A DNA stretch of 64,000 nt from Mauremys mutica (lineage: Eukaryota > Chordata > Testudines > Geoemydidae). Below are positions 12,075-22,985 of this stretch, in pieces. Location of the stretch: the NCBI RefSeq assembly GCF_020497125.1, contig NC_059072.1, positions 269,620,045 to 269,684,044 of the forward strand, written 5' to 3'. The translations under genes and the position numbers were made by a program. Each line of letters opens with the position of its first letter. Positions within the stretch are counted from its first letter, which is position 1. Under the pieces are notes generated by a model. The model saw nothing but the letters and a program-made list of their open reading frames with translations. It did not search any database and was not told the DNA's origin.

Positions 12075-12558
12075 GTATGTAATATATCATTGGAAAACTA
12101 ACAACTAAAATCTCAACTACTCTAAACTAACAACTAAAATCTCACCATGTTATAGGTGAGGCCACATTATATCAGGGTAGGGAGAGGAACTGCTCCCCAC
12201 CCCAGCTCACCTCCGCTCTGCCTCCTCCCCTGAGTGTGCCGCCGCCACTCCACTTCTCCCTGCCCCCCTTCCAGGCTTGCCGGGCCAAACAGCTGATTGG
12301 TGCGGCAAGCCTGGAAGGGAGGGAGGGAGGGAGAAGCGGAGTGGCGGTGGTGTGCTCATGGAGGAGGCAGAGCAGAGGTGAGCTGGGGCGGGGAGCTGTT
12401 CCTCTCCCTACCCTGATATAACGCAGCCTCACCTATAACACGGTGAGATTTTTTGGCTCCCGAGGACCGTGTTATATCGGGGTAGAGGTGTATATACACA
12501 TCACACAACAATATTAATGACCCATGAGCTGTTAGTTTTCCAATGATATATTACATGC
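12075..12558. repeat. Large inverted repeat around a MITE
   Basis: The outer arms are 12075-12103 and 12531-12558, nearly identical inverted copies of a segment containing TAATATATCATTGGAAAAC. Inside them lie the longer arms of the MITE (about 12134-12283 and 12296-12458). The phrase CTAACAACTAAAATCTC also occurs twice in direct orientation just inside the left arm (from about 12098 and 12126). The outer arms are copies of flanking LTR sequence, so the inversion reaches beyond the transposon itself. Confidence 0.7.
12134..12491. mobile_element. Fold-back MITE, mariner-like
   Basis: Two long, nearly complementary arms surround a short loop centred near 12290 (GCCGGGCCAAACAGCTGATTG). The right end carries the phrase GTTATATCGGGGTAGAGGTG (12470-12489), which I recognise from turtle mariner/Tc1-type MITEs. 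A matching outer terminus is missing on the left, so the copy is rearranged or truncated there. Short open frames on both strands inside it merely mirror each other and are not credited. Confidence 0.6.
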
Positions 12559-12600
12559 CACTTTTAGTTATACACTGTGACAACACTGTGTTAGGTGTAG

Positions 12601-14924
12601 TGAGTGTAACAGGCCTGACAAAAGTTGTTGACACAGAATGGTGAACCAGCAATGGGCCTCCATGTCATACCTCTGCAATACAGTTACCAGCCATAAGTCT
12701 TTGTCAGCTATATGCTTTGTATTCTTCCGGTAATTATTTCCCTTCTGCCTCTCCAGAAAATAGTTTTAAAGATGTGGCATTAAGTCATAGTCCTGCAGGA
12801 TATTAGTCATAGTTCAATGCAGGATACAGTTCTAAAGCCTTGCATGTTTGGCACCCCTGCAACTAGCAAAACATTCCAACCAACTTGTGAAGAGGCACGA
12901 TGCCAACCTAATGGATGGCGCAAGTGCAGGAAGTAGAGCCCATGTAACACTGCATCAGATGTACGTGTTATGGGCAGGAGAACTAGATAAGAATGTCCAG
13001 ACATTCTGTTAAAACTGGCTAAGTGTTGCACATGGTGGTGAGTACAGAGCTTCCAGTATAGCCTCCAGCACTTCTGATCTTACTGCTTCCATATGGCCTT
13101 GGCTGAATTTTTGCTGAATAGCTTGTCAGGATGCAAAACCATGTCTTGTGACTTTCCACACACCGCTGACCATGTAAAGCATGCATGGCTCTTGAGGTAT
13201 AAATCTCTACATTTCTATAACTACTACACAGGACTGTCAGTTGATAGATATATAGAGCGTATAAATATTGATTTAATTCTCTTTTCCCCATTATCAATAT
13301 AATACTTTAACTATAAGGAGAATTCCATGAGACCAACTGCACTAAATTTTGCACTGATTCACATGGAGTAAATCTAGGGTAACTCCAATAAAATCAGACA
13401 ACAAGCTAACAAGAAATTCGCTGTAGGGAAATAGAAGAATCTGAAAAAAAGCTTCCTGAGTGAGGAACAAAGGTCCATATACATGCAGTTAGCTTCATAA
13501 AGGAAGAAACTGAAGAGGCTGGGGACTCCATGACCATTGAGAAACTCAGCTTTGAATATTTGCTGCCATGTTGCAATGGGCCCTGTGCTAGAGCATACCC
13601 TGCAAGGACAAACATGCAGAGGCAACATTCTTGATGAAGTAACACAACATTTTTCAACAGCCTAGACTATTTCTGTGCCAAAAATGCTTTGAAAAATATC
13701 ACTTTTTTCTTTATTTTCACGTAGAAAGTCAGTTAATCCTTGCATAAACTGTTAGCAAGGGGACTAGGAGGGCATGGCCCTCTGCCACTCTGGGTTCACT
13801 CAAGCCAGTCAATAACTAGACCCCAAACCAATACTCCCAGACAGCTCTTTCTTCTGATCATAATCTGTGCTGTCATATTTTAATTAATAATTACATTTTT
13901 AATTAATAATGGCTGTTTCAAATTTTGAGGATGAAATTTAAATAATCAGTAGCTCCACGGGCATGGGCAAAATAATTAATTGCTTGAGAACTAATGGTTG
14001 GCTGTGGCTGTATAACTGTTCTTGAGGTGGCTTAGAAAACTACAAAATACTTAGCATTGCATCCCTGAATTAGCAGACACATAACCCTATGAATGGGTTT
14101 ATTTCAGTGCAGCTTTCTTAGCAGCCTCAGACACACTGGCTTCTCCCCCTCTTCCCCAAAAGATATAGAAAGTTATGCAAATTTACTGGTGTTTCCTACA
14201 GACAGACTGTGTAGAAACTGGCATAGTTTCCAAGATCCCAGTGCTTTTCTGGGGCCGCACTTAAAAGGCATATCACTAAACAGATCAATGTTCAATCAAT
14301 TAACTGTTGAAGAACTTTCCTCAGTTCTTGTCTAACAGTTCTTTTTGTCATGTGTTGCAGCTTCTAGAAAGGGTGAAGATTGAAAAACTCAGCATCCACC
14401 CTAGACCTAGGATCAGATGTGGAGTGAGTACCGATATGTAGGTAGTGACTCCCGACTTATACTATCATAAATGAGATCAGAATCTACCCCTTGTTCTCTC
14501 ATTTCTACAGTGCCATACACATCAATGGCATTAAACAAATAATAATAAAGTTAAGCCTGTACCCAATTACCCAATCCAAAGATACCCAAACTCTGGGGAG
14601 GTTTGGATTTGATTGTTGTGACTCAGCTGCATCTCTAATGATAATAAATAAAAGAAAGAGCTTGCACTACAGATAGCCTGATCCTCTCCTTAAAGATGTG
14701 ATGTGGATGTTATGGTATTTCTTGTCAGATGAACTATTGCAATTGCATGAAGAATTGCAAGTAGCTGTATTTATAAGATATGCAGAAGTATGCCTCTGGA
14801 TGCCTGGGACAACACTGAGCCCCCACCTTTCTTTGGTATAGAGGATTGTCCTACTATGTAATGAGAGCAGGCAAGAGAACTATCAAAGACACAAGTAAAG
14901 TGGCCATTTTTGGGTCATATATTT
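12601..14924. other. Intronic sequence without recognised feature
   Basis: No intact repeat, RNA gene or exon was recognised. Open frames are short and lack any recognisable domain. Confidence 0.5.
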
Positions 14925-15395
14925 TCATATGTCAGTATAGTTTCTAACACAATCTTTTGCAAATACTTTTGTTGCCAAAGTGGGGGATGATTGTGCCAAC
15001 CTCCCCGCCCCCCCAATCCTCATCCCCAAATCCTTGGAGGCTGGGGAGGGAGACATGAGGACCTGATGGGGCTGCATGGGAGACCTGGGTTCAGGAGGGG
15101 GCTCTGCCCAGCAGAGGGGCCAGTACTCATGGGATGCAGCCAGTCTTCTACTCTCCCCCTGACCCTTCAGCACAGCCCCATTCACTTCCCCGGCACAGGG
15201 AGCAGTGAGACTGGCAGGGAGCCAGGTCCCAGCAGCTGTGGTCTCCCGACTGTTGCAGGGAGTGGGCTTCCCCAACTGCCACCGGGTACCTCTCCCCTCA
15301 GCCCCTTGGAAATAGCGAGGTACACATGGGATATGAATCTCCAAAGGGGAGCTCAGCAAAAAAAGTTAGGGAACTCTGCCTAAGAGCCAAGATGG
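14925..15395. repeat. Unclassified GC-rich block, probably a repeat
   Basis: A sharply bounded GC-rich island in AT-rich surroundings, with long open frames on both strands (130-144 residues) caused by base composition. The encoded sequences are rich in proline, glycine and arginine with no domain. It resembles the GC-rich MITEs elsewhere in the window, but I could not find convincing terminal repeats or a target duplication. A CpG-island-like element is the alternative. Confidence 0.4.
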
Positions 15396-16726
15396 TGCTG
15401 ATGGCAACAGCAGTGACTGAAAGCCTCCCACTTTTATTCATGCAAACCTCTCCTCCGTGGTTTCCTCCCCAGAATGGCAAATATTAGCCTCATCCTCTCT
15501 TTCAAGAAGAGTAAGAAAGAGGGATTTTTAAAGCCTCATTATTTGATTACAACAGCCAGCTAGATGACTGATTTGATTTGCAACAGAGCAGTTAACTGAG
15601 CAGCCAGCCAGCTGCATGACACCTAGTGAATGACTGTTTGAAAACAGGAATTTGCACTGTAGAACAGCCAGCGTCCATATTACTTCCCTGCCCAGAACCC
15701 CCTGAAAACATCTTTACAGCATCCCACTGACTCAACCCTACAGATTTAGTTGTCATTTCCTGGAAGTGTCTATATTTTATTAACTAGATTGTGTATGATT
15801 GGGAAAAAACAAGCTCCTGGGCCGCAACCAGAATTTTCTTATGTGCTACAGATGGTCCTGCTATGAGAAACACTGAGATTTAAACTTCAGGCACAAAAGT
15901 AATAGCCTGGTCCCTGCCAAATTAGAAGACTAACCCATCTAATAAATTCAAGTTAAACCCAACCCAGACTTCATAAAGAAGCTGCATAACATTTGACCTT
16001 AAAATAATATTTTAAAGGAGCACCGCCCACATTACACTTGTAAAGAGTTATTATTTTTGATTTTTTTTTATAATGGGGGAACTTGCATTTCCTAATGAAA
16101 AGACCAAAAAAAAAAAAAAGAAGACAAAAATTATTTACTCTATCCTATAGCTAATATTTTACCATTATGCCTGAAAAGAATCAGCATCCTGTTAAGGTCA
16201 TTTCCATTCTCATTTTTGGATCCTGATAAGGCCTTACAGCGGTCTGTCATTGAGATATATATGGCACATCTCTTGAATAAGATCTCTCGATTTGATAAAA
16301 CCCTTATTAATAACACAGGAGGTCTCCGAAGAACACAGTCTGCCTTTGCTGAGACAGTGTTCCAGTCAAGAGTACGCTTTTGTCATTTATGCTTCTTTTG
16401 ATGTAATTGGGCTTGAAACACAGAATTCTTTTGTTTTCTAAGATGGTTTAGAAAGAGTATATTTACCAAAGTAAAGTAACACTCTTTACAGTAGCTGCTG
16501 CTATCAGAGAAGCAATGCCTTTATATCCAGGGTGGTGGGGAAGAGAGAATAAATTAGCTTAGATTCCGAATAGTCTATAATTACATTATATAAAGAAGAA
16601 ATTGTACCCAGTGTTTTTACAGTGACAGTATGTCACACTTTAAAGGCTCTGCATTCAAATAATTCCCACATGCATCTCCCCCCTGAACCTCCAATATTCT
16701 TCTGTAGTACGATGGGGTAGACTGAA
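15396..16726. other. Intronic sequence, unassigned
   Basis: AT-rich, with a poly-A run near 16096-16110. A 61-codon open frame at 16216-16401 has an ordinary amino-acid composition but no recognised family or splice context, so it is not called a gene. Confidence 0.5.
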
Positions 16727-16734
16727 TATGGGAG

Positions 16735-18006
16735 TAGGGTTGTCAACTTTCTAATTGCAGAAAACTGAACACCTCTGCTCACCAGGGAGAGAGATTTTAA
16801 ACACTATTGTAAAATTAATTACCCCCCTCAAAAGAGTCCCACTCACTCGCAATGAGCTAAACTAAAGAAACGATTGCAGGAGCTTGATTTTTCTTGCCTT
16901 CACCCAACTGTCCTGTAGGGGATCCAGTACAGCTGCAGCCACTGACTGACTCCTTCCCTACCTGACAATGAACTGTATAGCAGGGAAAACAAGTTATGCT
17001 GTTTCATGTTTAATGACTCGTTATATTGTTTAAATGTATGCTTTAATAGACAATATATGCAATGTGCACAAATTAATGTTACGGGAGTCTTAATGCTAAC
17101 ATTTCCTGACATGTATGTTTAAATATATAATCTTAATATTGCACTGCTGTTGTTATTTTATGAATGTTATTTTTATGAATTTATCATAGCTCTTTAATGT
17201 TAAGAAGGTTGCATAAAATGTAATTCATGCCGCAGAAACGGACCCCTCCCTATTTTACCATCCTGCTAACCAATAGATTTTCTAGTGTTCTTTGTTTCAA
17301 GTTTTTTCACCTGTACTGTGTCCCAGATTTGTCCCAATCCAGGTTGAGAGGGAATATGTGAGAAGGTCACACACAGCGTGACCACCTGTCCTTCGTTCGG
17401 ATGCGGGTGCGGTGCAGGCTCCGGGAGGGAGTTTGGGTGCAGGAGGAGGTTCTGAGCTGGGGAAAGGGGTTGGGGCCTGGGAGGGGGTTCAGGCTCCAGG
17501 TAGCTCTGGCTGGTGCAATTTGTGGGGGCTCTGGGAGGAACTGACCTCAGGTGGCCCCTTAGCAACCGCACCAATGCTGCCCTGGCATTTCCCGGGGATG
17601 GAGGAAGTCTGCGCAGCTCCTGGGAAGTGGCAGCATGTCCCTCCAGATCTTAGCGGGAGAGATGGCCAGGTGGGCTCTGCACGCTGCACCTGCCCACAGG
17701 CGCAACCCCGTGCACCAGCTCCATAGCTCCCATTGGTCGTGGCTTCCTGGCCAATGGGAGCTGCAGAAATGGTGCTTGGGGTGGCACCTGGGGGTGGTGG
17801 CAGTGTGCGGAGCCCCTCTAGCTACCCCTCTGTCTGGGAGCCGGAGGGACATGCTGCAGCTTCCCTGGAGCCAGGCAGGCAGCCTGCCTTAGCTCTGCTG
17901 CGGCCAACCAGAATTTTAGCAGCCCGGTCAGCTCTGCTGGACAGAGCGGCCAGCAGTCCTTTTTGACTGGGTGCTCTGGTCAAAAACCGGACACCTGGCA
18001 ACGCTA
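16735..18006. mobile_element. 1.27-kb non-autonomous hAT-type element
   Basis: It begins TAGGGTTGTCAACTTTCTAA and ends with ACACCTGGCAACGCTA, whose complement TAGCGTTGCCAGGTGT gives short inverted termini. The flanks are TATGGGAG (16727-16734) and TATGGTAG (18007-18014), an 8-bp target duplication with one mismatch. The right part (17400-17990) is GC-rich and contains CTCCCATTGG and CCAATGGGAG, an inverted CCAAT pair. A second, truncated copy lies at 21690-22174. Several open frames on both strands arise from GC content. The AT-rich middle (about 16800-17340) may include a further insertion. Confidence 0.7.
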
Positions 18007-18014
18007 TATGGTAG

Positions 18015-20155
18015 TGAGCAATGAGAACATCTGAAATACATAGACACACACCAATAGTCATTCACTGTATAGAAATATGGATTAAAAAACCATGAGCATA
18101 CCCCTCTCTTGGCCATAGAGGGAAACATAATAAGCCTTCCAGTTAGTGAAGCATTTTTTATTTGTAACTAAGATGCACCCCTTTTTAGCACCCAGAGAAA
18201 GAACTGCTTAATTTCAGTGTCTAAAGTCGTGGGGAGTTTCCCCGATGGAAACTTATTTGGACCAATCCACCTAATTCTGCCACTTGTGCTCTCCCTAAAA
18301 GTTCCTTCTTCTCTTCTATCTCTCTATATAGGCCCAAATTTAGCCCGAGTATATATAGATATAACCCCCACAGAAGTCACAAGCCATTTTTGAGCTACAG
18401 GTATTTCCAAATTAACACTAGACAAAACCAAAGGAATTATAAGTGCAAGTCACCTCTGAAAATTGGACCACTTACTTAGGTGTCTGAATAGGACTCCAAA
18501 TGTCTAATTAGGTACCCAAGTTTTTAAATTCTGCCCTGAATCTCCATCTGAGTTCATTTTTTCCAGAAATGTCCAGCAGTGGGACAGACATGTGTGCATT
18601 CAGCAGATCCCATTGTGAATAATAACAGCTCCCAAAATGCAGACCACCATTGAAAACATGGCCACTTCATTTAGGTGCTTTAATCAGAGCTGAACTCTTC
18701 TCAACATCTGGCCCAGTCACGGGTGCTGAGTTCTTTTGAAAAGCTGGCCCTGTATATATGAAAAATGTAGATACTTCATGGTGAATCTGCCAGTATTTCC
18801 AACAATAGCATTGCTCTTTATTTATATTCATCTTATGCTTTCACATGCTCTTATTATACAAACCCTGAGATGCTACTGTGAAGAGAGAAATAGGAACATA
18901 TAATTTAATCTCCAAACCTTCTGAATAGTTTGATGACAAAATCTTTCTGGGAAAATTCTATATGACAAATTGCCTTTTACTTTACTGTGGTTTGCATACT
19001 CAAATTAGGTTTTTGTACTGACTGTAATGTAAAAATTCATATAATGCTTATGGTTTATTCAAACTAACTTTTAGACAACATTAGTCCAGATAATTTGGTA
19101 GGTCCTAAGGCATTAAGAATGTCAAGTGTCATTCTCTTATTTACCATCATTCAGAGATGCACACTATATTTATGCATCAGAATATTTTAGATGTTGATCT
19201 GCATGAACACATAAATATCTTAATTTTCGTAACATTTCAGGCATTGAAAATTTTCCTCATCTGCTCTCCCAATCTGCATATGCACAGGACAGCAAAATGG
19301 GTACATGTTCCCAATATTTTGGGCATATGCTAGCCTGGGCTCAAACCTGCACTGTTGGCTCCTCACTGCTTTTTTTAGCATGCTTGCTAGATTAAAGCTA
19401 GTGTGGGTATGTCTACATGAGCTGCAAATTATACCACCGGTTGCAGTATAGAAGTAGCCTGTGTTTGTCTTGTTCATGTTGAGTGATGTTCTGGCTCATG
19501 CAAAACTCAGAGTAAATGGGCATTTGAGTGGGAGTGGATACCCTTCCCCAACATATAACATAGAAGCACGGGATAGGGAAACTGTGCAGCCAGGTCAATG
19601 CACTTCATTGACCCAAGGGCTGTGTCTTCATTCTCAAAAACATATCTGATCCACTGCAGAAAGATGTCATGGAGACTTGCTCTATTTAAAAAGCAGGAAG
19701 GAGGGTAGTGATGGATCGTTGGATGCTCTCACACCAATCTGAAGGATGTGCATGAGTGATTTCCTTGAACCTAGTAAGAGTCATCCCTTTTCTGGGCCTG
19801 GCTAAATCACCTCCTAGCAGAAATGACTTACTCCTGGGACTGGTGAAAATGTTTCTGATGAGTAAACTGCTTCCCTCTCTGTTGGCCAGACTGCAAAAAG
19901 TGGCAGGTTCTAATTTTTCAAAACTGTTCCTGGGGGATGAAAGCCCTGGCTTATTTCTGCCCCCTTTACTCACATTACTCCTCCAGACAGCTGACTGAAA
20001 TGGAGAAAAATTATAGAAACTTTTTCAATACTTGTTTTAGGCAGAGATTTGTGCCAGGTTATTTTATCTGAACTGTTTTGCTCTCCTCTATTCATTAGTT
20101 CTCTTCTTATATTTTGCTCTTAATTTCCTTGTTCCTCTCATGAATGTGACTCTGA
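18015..20155. other. Intronic sequence with old repeat relics
   Basis: At about 18530-18755 a decayed repeat containing TGCTGAGTTCTTTTGAAAAG is related in wording to that at 28845-29070. At 19394-19600 the phrase GGGTATGTCTACATGAG resembles the start of the MITE at 35074. Nothing coding is supported. Confidence 0.45.
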
Positions 20156-20280
20156 TTCAGCAAAGCACTCATACTCATGCAATCTCATTGACTACATGTA
20201 CAGGGATTTGACATCAGTGACTCACGTGCTTAAAGTTGAGCACGTGCTTAAGTGCTTTGCTAATACACTATTTATGCAAG
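20156..20280. repeat. Short palindromic repeat (copy 1)
   Basis: Starts CTGATTCAGCAAAGCACTCA and ends with GCACGTGCTTAAGTGCTTTGC, inverted versions of one another, around a core containing TCATTGACT. The same family is seen at 22210-22350. It has no coding capacity. Confidence 0.55.
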
Positions 20281-21689
20281 ATAGCTCTTTTCCAATTCTA
20301 CTGGGGAGTATTCTTCTCTTTCCTCTCCATTGGCTATACAAATTGAATTTCCCAAAGGTGTGCACCAAAGAAAGAAAATAACATCTTCATGTTTTTAAAT
20401 GAGAGTTACAGCATGTCTTTTTGCCTATTCATGGTAAATTATATGAAAGTAAGAGATACACAGCTAGGTGCAAGTGATAGGAAAAATACACTTTGTTGTC
20501 TCATTGCATTAAAACATTAAACATTTTTTTCAAAATTCTTAAGGTTTTTTTTTTTAATTTTATTTTAAGAGCTGTGATTAATGCAGACAGGCAATAGTAT
20601 GTATTCAAATGTATACATAACATTTATATTCTACTCCAGACTTCCTCCTCCTCTGCTGAGGCTGCAGATTGAATTGCAGATACGATGTCCTGCCTGGTAA
20701 AACAAATTAGTAACTGAGCCTAGCGCTGATTAATTTGGCTTAGATTGGGCAAACTTAAAGGGAAAAAAGTGGAGGAGAGAGAATACCTCAGAGACTTCAG
20801 AAAACACTGATACATTTCATTCTCAATTATTTAAATAGTCAATTAGTATTAAGTTCCAAATTCCTATAAATGAATAAGGACATGTTAATGAAATCATAAA
20901 ACTTCTTAGGGGATGGCTTTTTTTTTAACTTATCGGACCAATAATTTTAGGTTTCTAAGAATAAAATGATTACACTTAAATATCCCACACATCCAATATA
21001 ATAAAGGGAATTAAAAGTTCAGACTGACACACCATTCAAAATGTGCAGCATTGAGTATAAGATTTAACCTTTTTTATATTAAAAAGGACATTGTACCATT
21101 AAATAAAGCCTCTCTAATGAAGGGTTCAGAGAATGCTGACAGTACCCTCTAAAAGGAAGCTCATTTTACATGTCAAGGGATGAGCTGGCCTAAAAAAAAG
21201 GAGCTAGATCTAGAAAGAGAAGTGCTATTTCAATGATGTACTATAATATTATTATACTTAGCCAATTTATTACCAGGCTGGCATCTTTCTACTGGGTGCA
21301 GCCTGTTCAATTTCTGCTGGTGACGTAGGACCCTTTGGACTTTAAAACATCACAATAATTATTTTTTTTCTCTTTAACTTACGTGCCATAGGAATCTCAA
21401 AGTAGTATGCGGGGTTTGATCAGAGTTAATGTTAAAGACAATACAGTAAGGATGCAACCTGAGTATTGAATACATTAAGGATGCAAACTGAGCACTGTCA
21501 ATTTACTAATGTAAAATCTGATGGGTGCAAATATTTCTTTTTAGAAACATTTTAAAATGTAATTTATTATCACTTTAAAATAATCATGCCCTTTGCTGTA
21601 TTGTGGCCCTAGTTTCATTTAAGACATTTATTGTCAGGTCCATTAGTTGTTTTTCTAAATGAACTCCCCACTCCCCAGAACATGGAATC
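20281..21689. other. Intronic sequence without recognised feature
   Basis: AT-rich sequence with poly-T runs near 20545-20560 and 20920. I see nothing that supports a gene or complete repeat. Confidence 0.5.
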
Positions 21690-22174
21690 ACTAGTCCATA
21701 GTAGATCAGGAGGGGATTCTGACTTGGGGCAGGGGTTTGGGATGCAGAAGGGCATTCGGGGTACGGGCTCCAGCCGGACGGCGCTTACCTCAGGCAGTTC
21801 CAGGTCCATGATGCAGCAGGGCTAAGGCAGGCTCCCTGCCATCCATGGCTCCGTGTGGATCCCAGAAGCAGCTGGTATGTGCACCTCCTAGGCACAAGGG
21901 TGGCTGGGTGGCTCTGTGCGGTGCTCGCTGCAAGTGCTGTCCCCGCAGCTCCCACTGGCCGTGGTTCCCTGATCACCCCTGCGCCTAGGAGCCACAGGGA
22001 CCTGCCAGCCACTTCCGGGAGCTGTGTGGACCCAGGCCAGGCAGGGAGACTGCCTTAGGCCTGCTGCACTGCCGATCAGACTTTTAATGGTCCGGTCAGC
22101 AATGCTGACTGGAGACGCCAGGGTCTCTTTTCAACCAGGCATTCCAGTTAAAAACTGGATACCTGGCAACTCTA
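21690..22174. mobile_element. Truncated copy of the hAT-type element at 16735-18006
   Basis: The right end ACCTGGCAACTCTA matches the right terminus of the longer copy, preceded by the same GCAGGCTCCCTGCC, GGTCCGGTCAGC and AAAACTGGATACC-type phrases in the same order. The left terminus is not present, so this copy is left-truncated or internally deleted. No 8-bp duplication was found. Confidence 0.65.
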
Positions 22175-22209
22175 GCTCCAGAGGGTCTCAACCCTGCAAG
22201 GTGCTGAGA

Positions 22210-22350
22210 ATACTGTAGCCCTGATCTAGCAAAGCACATAAACTCATGGTCAACCTTAAATATGTGAACAGACCATGTGACTGCAATGGACTTACTCACA
22301 TGCTTAAAGTTAAGCACATACTTAAGTGCTATTCTGGATCAGGCCAGAGT
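22210..22350. repeat. Short palindromic repeat (copy 2)
   Basis: CCCTGATCTAGCAAAGCAC on the left and AAGTGCTATTCTGGATCAGG on the right are inverted partners, and the centre contains CTTAAAGTTAAGCACAT. Same family as 20156-20280. Confidence 0.65.
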
Positions 22351-22977
22351 GATCAACATCTTGCAGGATCAAGCACTATTAAAGTAGCACCAAACAGCTG
22401 TGGCTGTGTAGCTGCAAGTAAAACATTCCTTCTGCTTCTCTCTTTGTTCCTTATTCCATCCTCATTTGTCTCTGGCACTCCTTGATGCTTCTCCTTTGTG
22501 ATTAGCACTCTTCACCCTCTTCCCCTCACTTTACCGTCAGTCATTTATTGATGGAAATGGAGAAAACTGACTAGCATTTTTCATTTTTGCTTACAGCACC
22601 ATTTAATTTTAACCTACGTTATCCTTAAGGTACAATGTCAAGCATCTGCAGGAAACAAAATACATCTATAGCTTTCAAATAAATAGTTGAAATAGACAAA
22701 TAATAAAAATATCTTCAATCCTAGTTGAGAAGCATCAGTGCACACTACCTTGAAAAATAATTTTCTTCACTGTACAGTAATTACAAACATTGAAACACAT
22801 TTATCAATGTTACTTCCAAAATCTGTGCACAGACTACCATAGATAGGGATTCTATATGTTTATTTTATATTTTCACCATTATTTTATAAAATGGGGATAA
22901 TGTTGCTGACTTACTTTGTAAAGTGCTTCAGGATCTACTTATGAAGAGAACTGGGTATTTTTGTTATTATTATTAAT
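22351..22977. other. Intronic sequence
   Basis: A decayed MIR/LINE-like phrase (TTTGTAAAGTGCTTCAGGAT followed by TTGTTATTATTATTAAT) is at about 22905-22975. Nothing else is recognised. Confidence 0.45.
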
Positions 22978-22985
22978 ATATAATT

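Larger units (their letters stand above)
11515..12600 (-). mobile_element. Solo LTR relic of a retrovirus-like element
   Basis: Read on the minus strand this has the order expected of an LTR: T-rich sequence, a polyadenylation signal (TTTATT on the plus strand at 11965-11970), then a GC-richer downstream part containing GTCACCCTGAAAGTAATG. The same phrases, AATAAACTTGTTTTA-like and GTCACCCTG, recur in order in the LTRs at 29660-30775 and 50830-51950, so the three look like one superfamily. Borders are approximate. No internal viral coding region is next to it. It is interrupted by the inverted-repeat MITE at 12134-12491. Confidence 0.55.

Noticed and set aside
14925..15383. Opposed 144- and 130-codon frames
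   Set aside because: GC-rich island; neither strand has a recognisable domain or splice context.
16216..16401. 61-codon frame of ordinary composition, considered as an exon
   Set aside because: No family was recognised, no clear splice sites at the edges, and it is on the strand opposite to GPC6.
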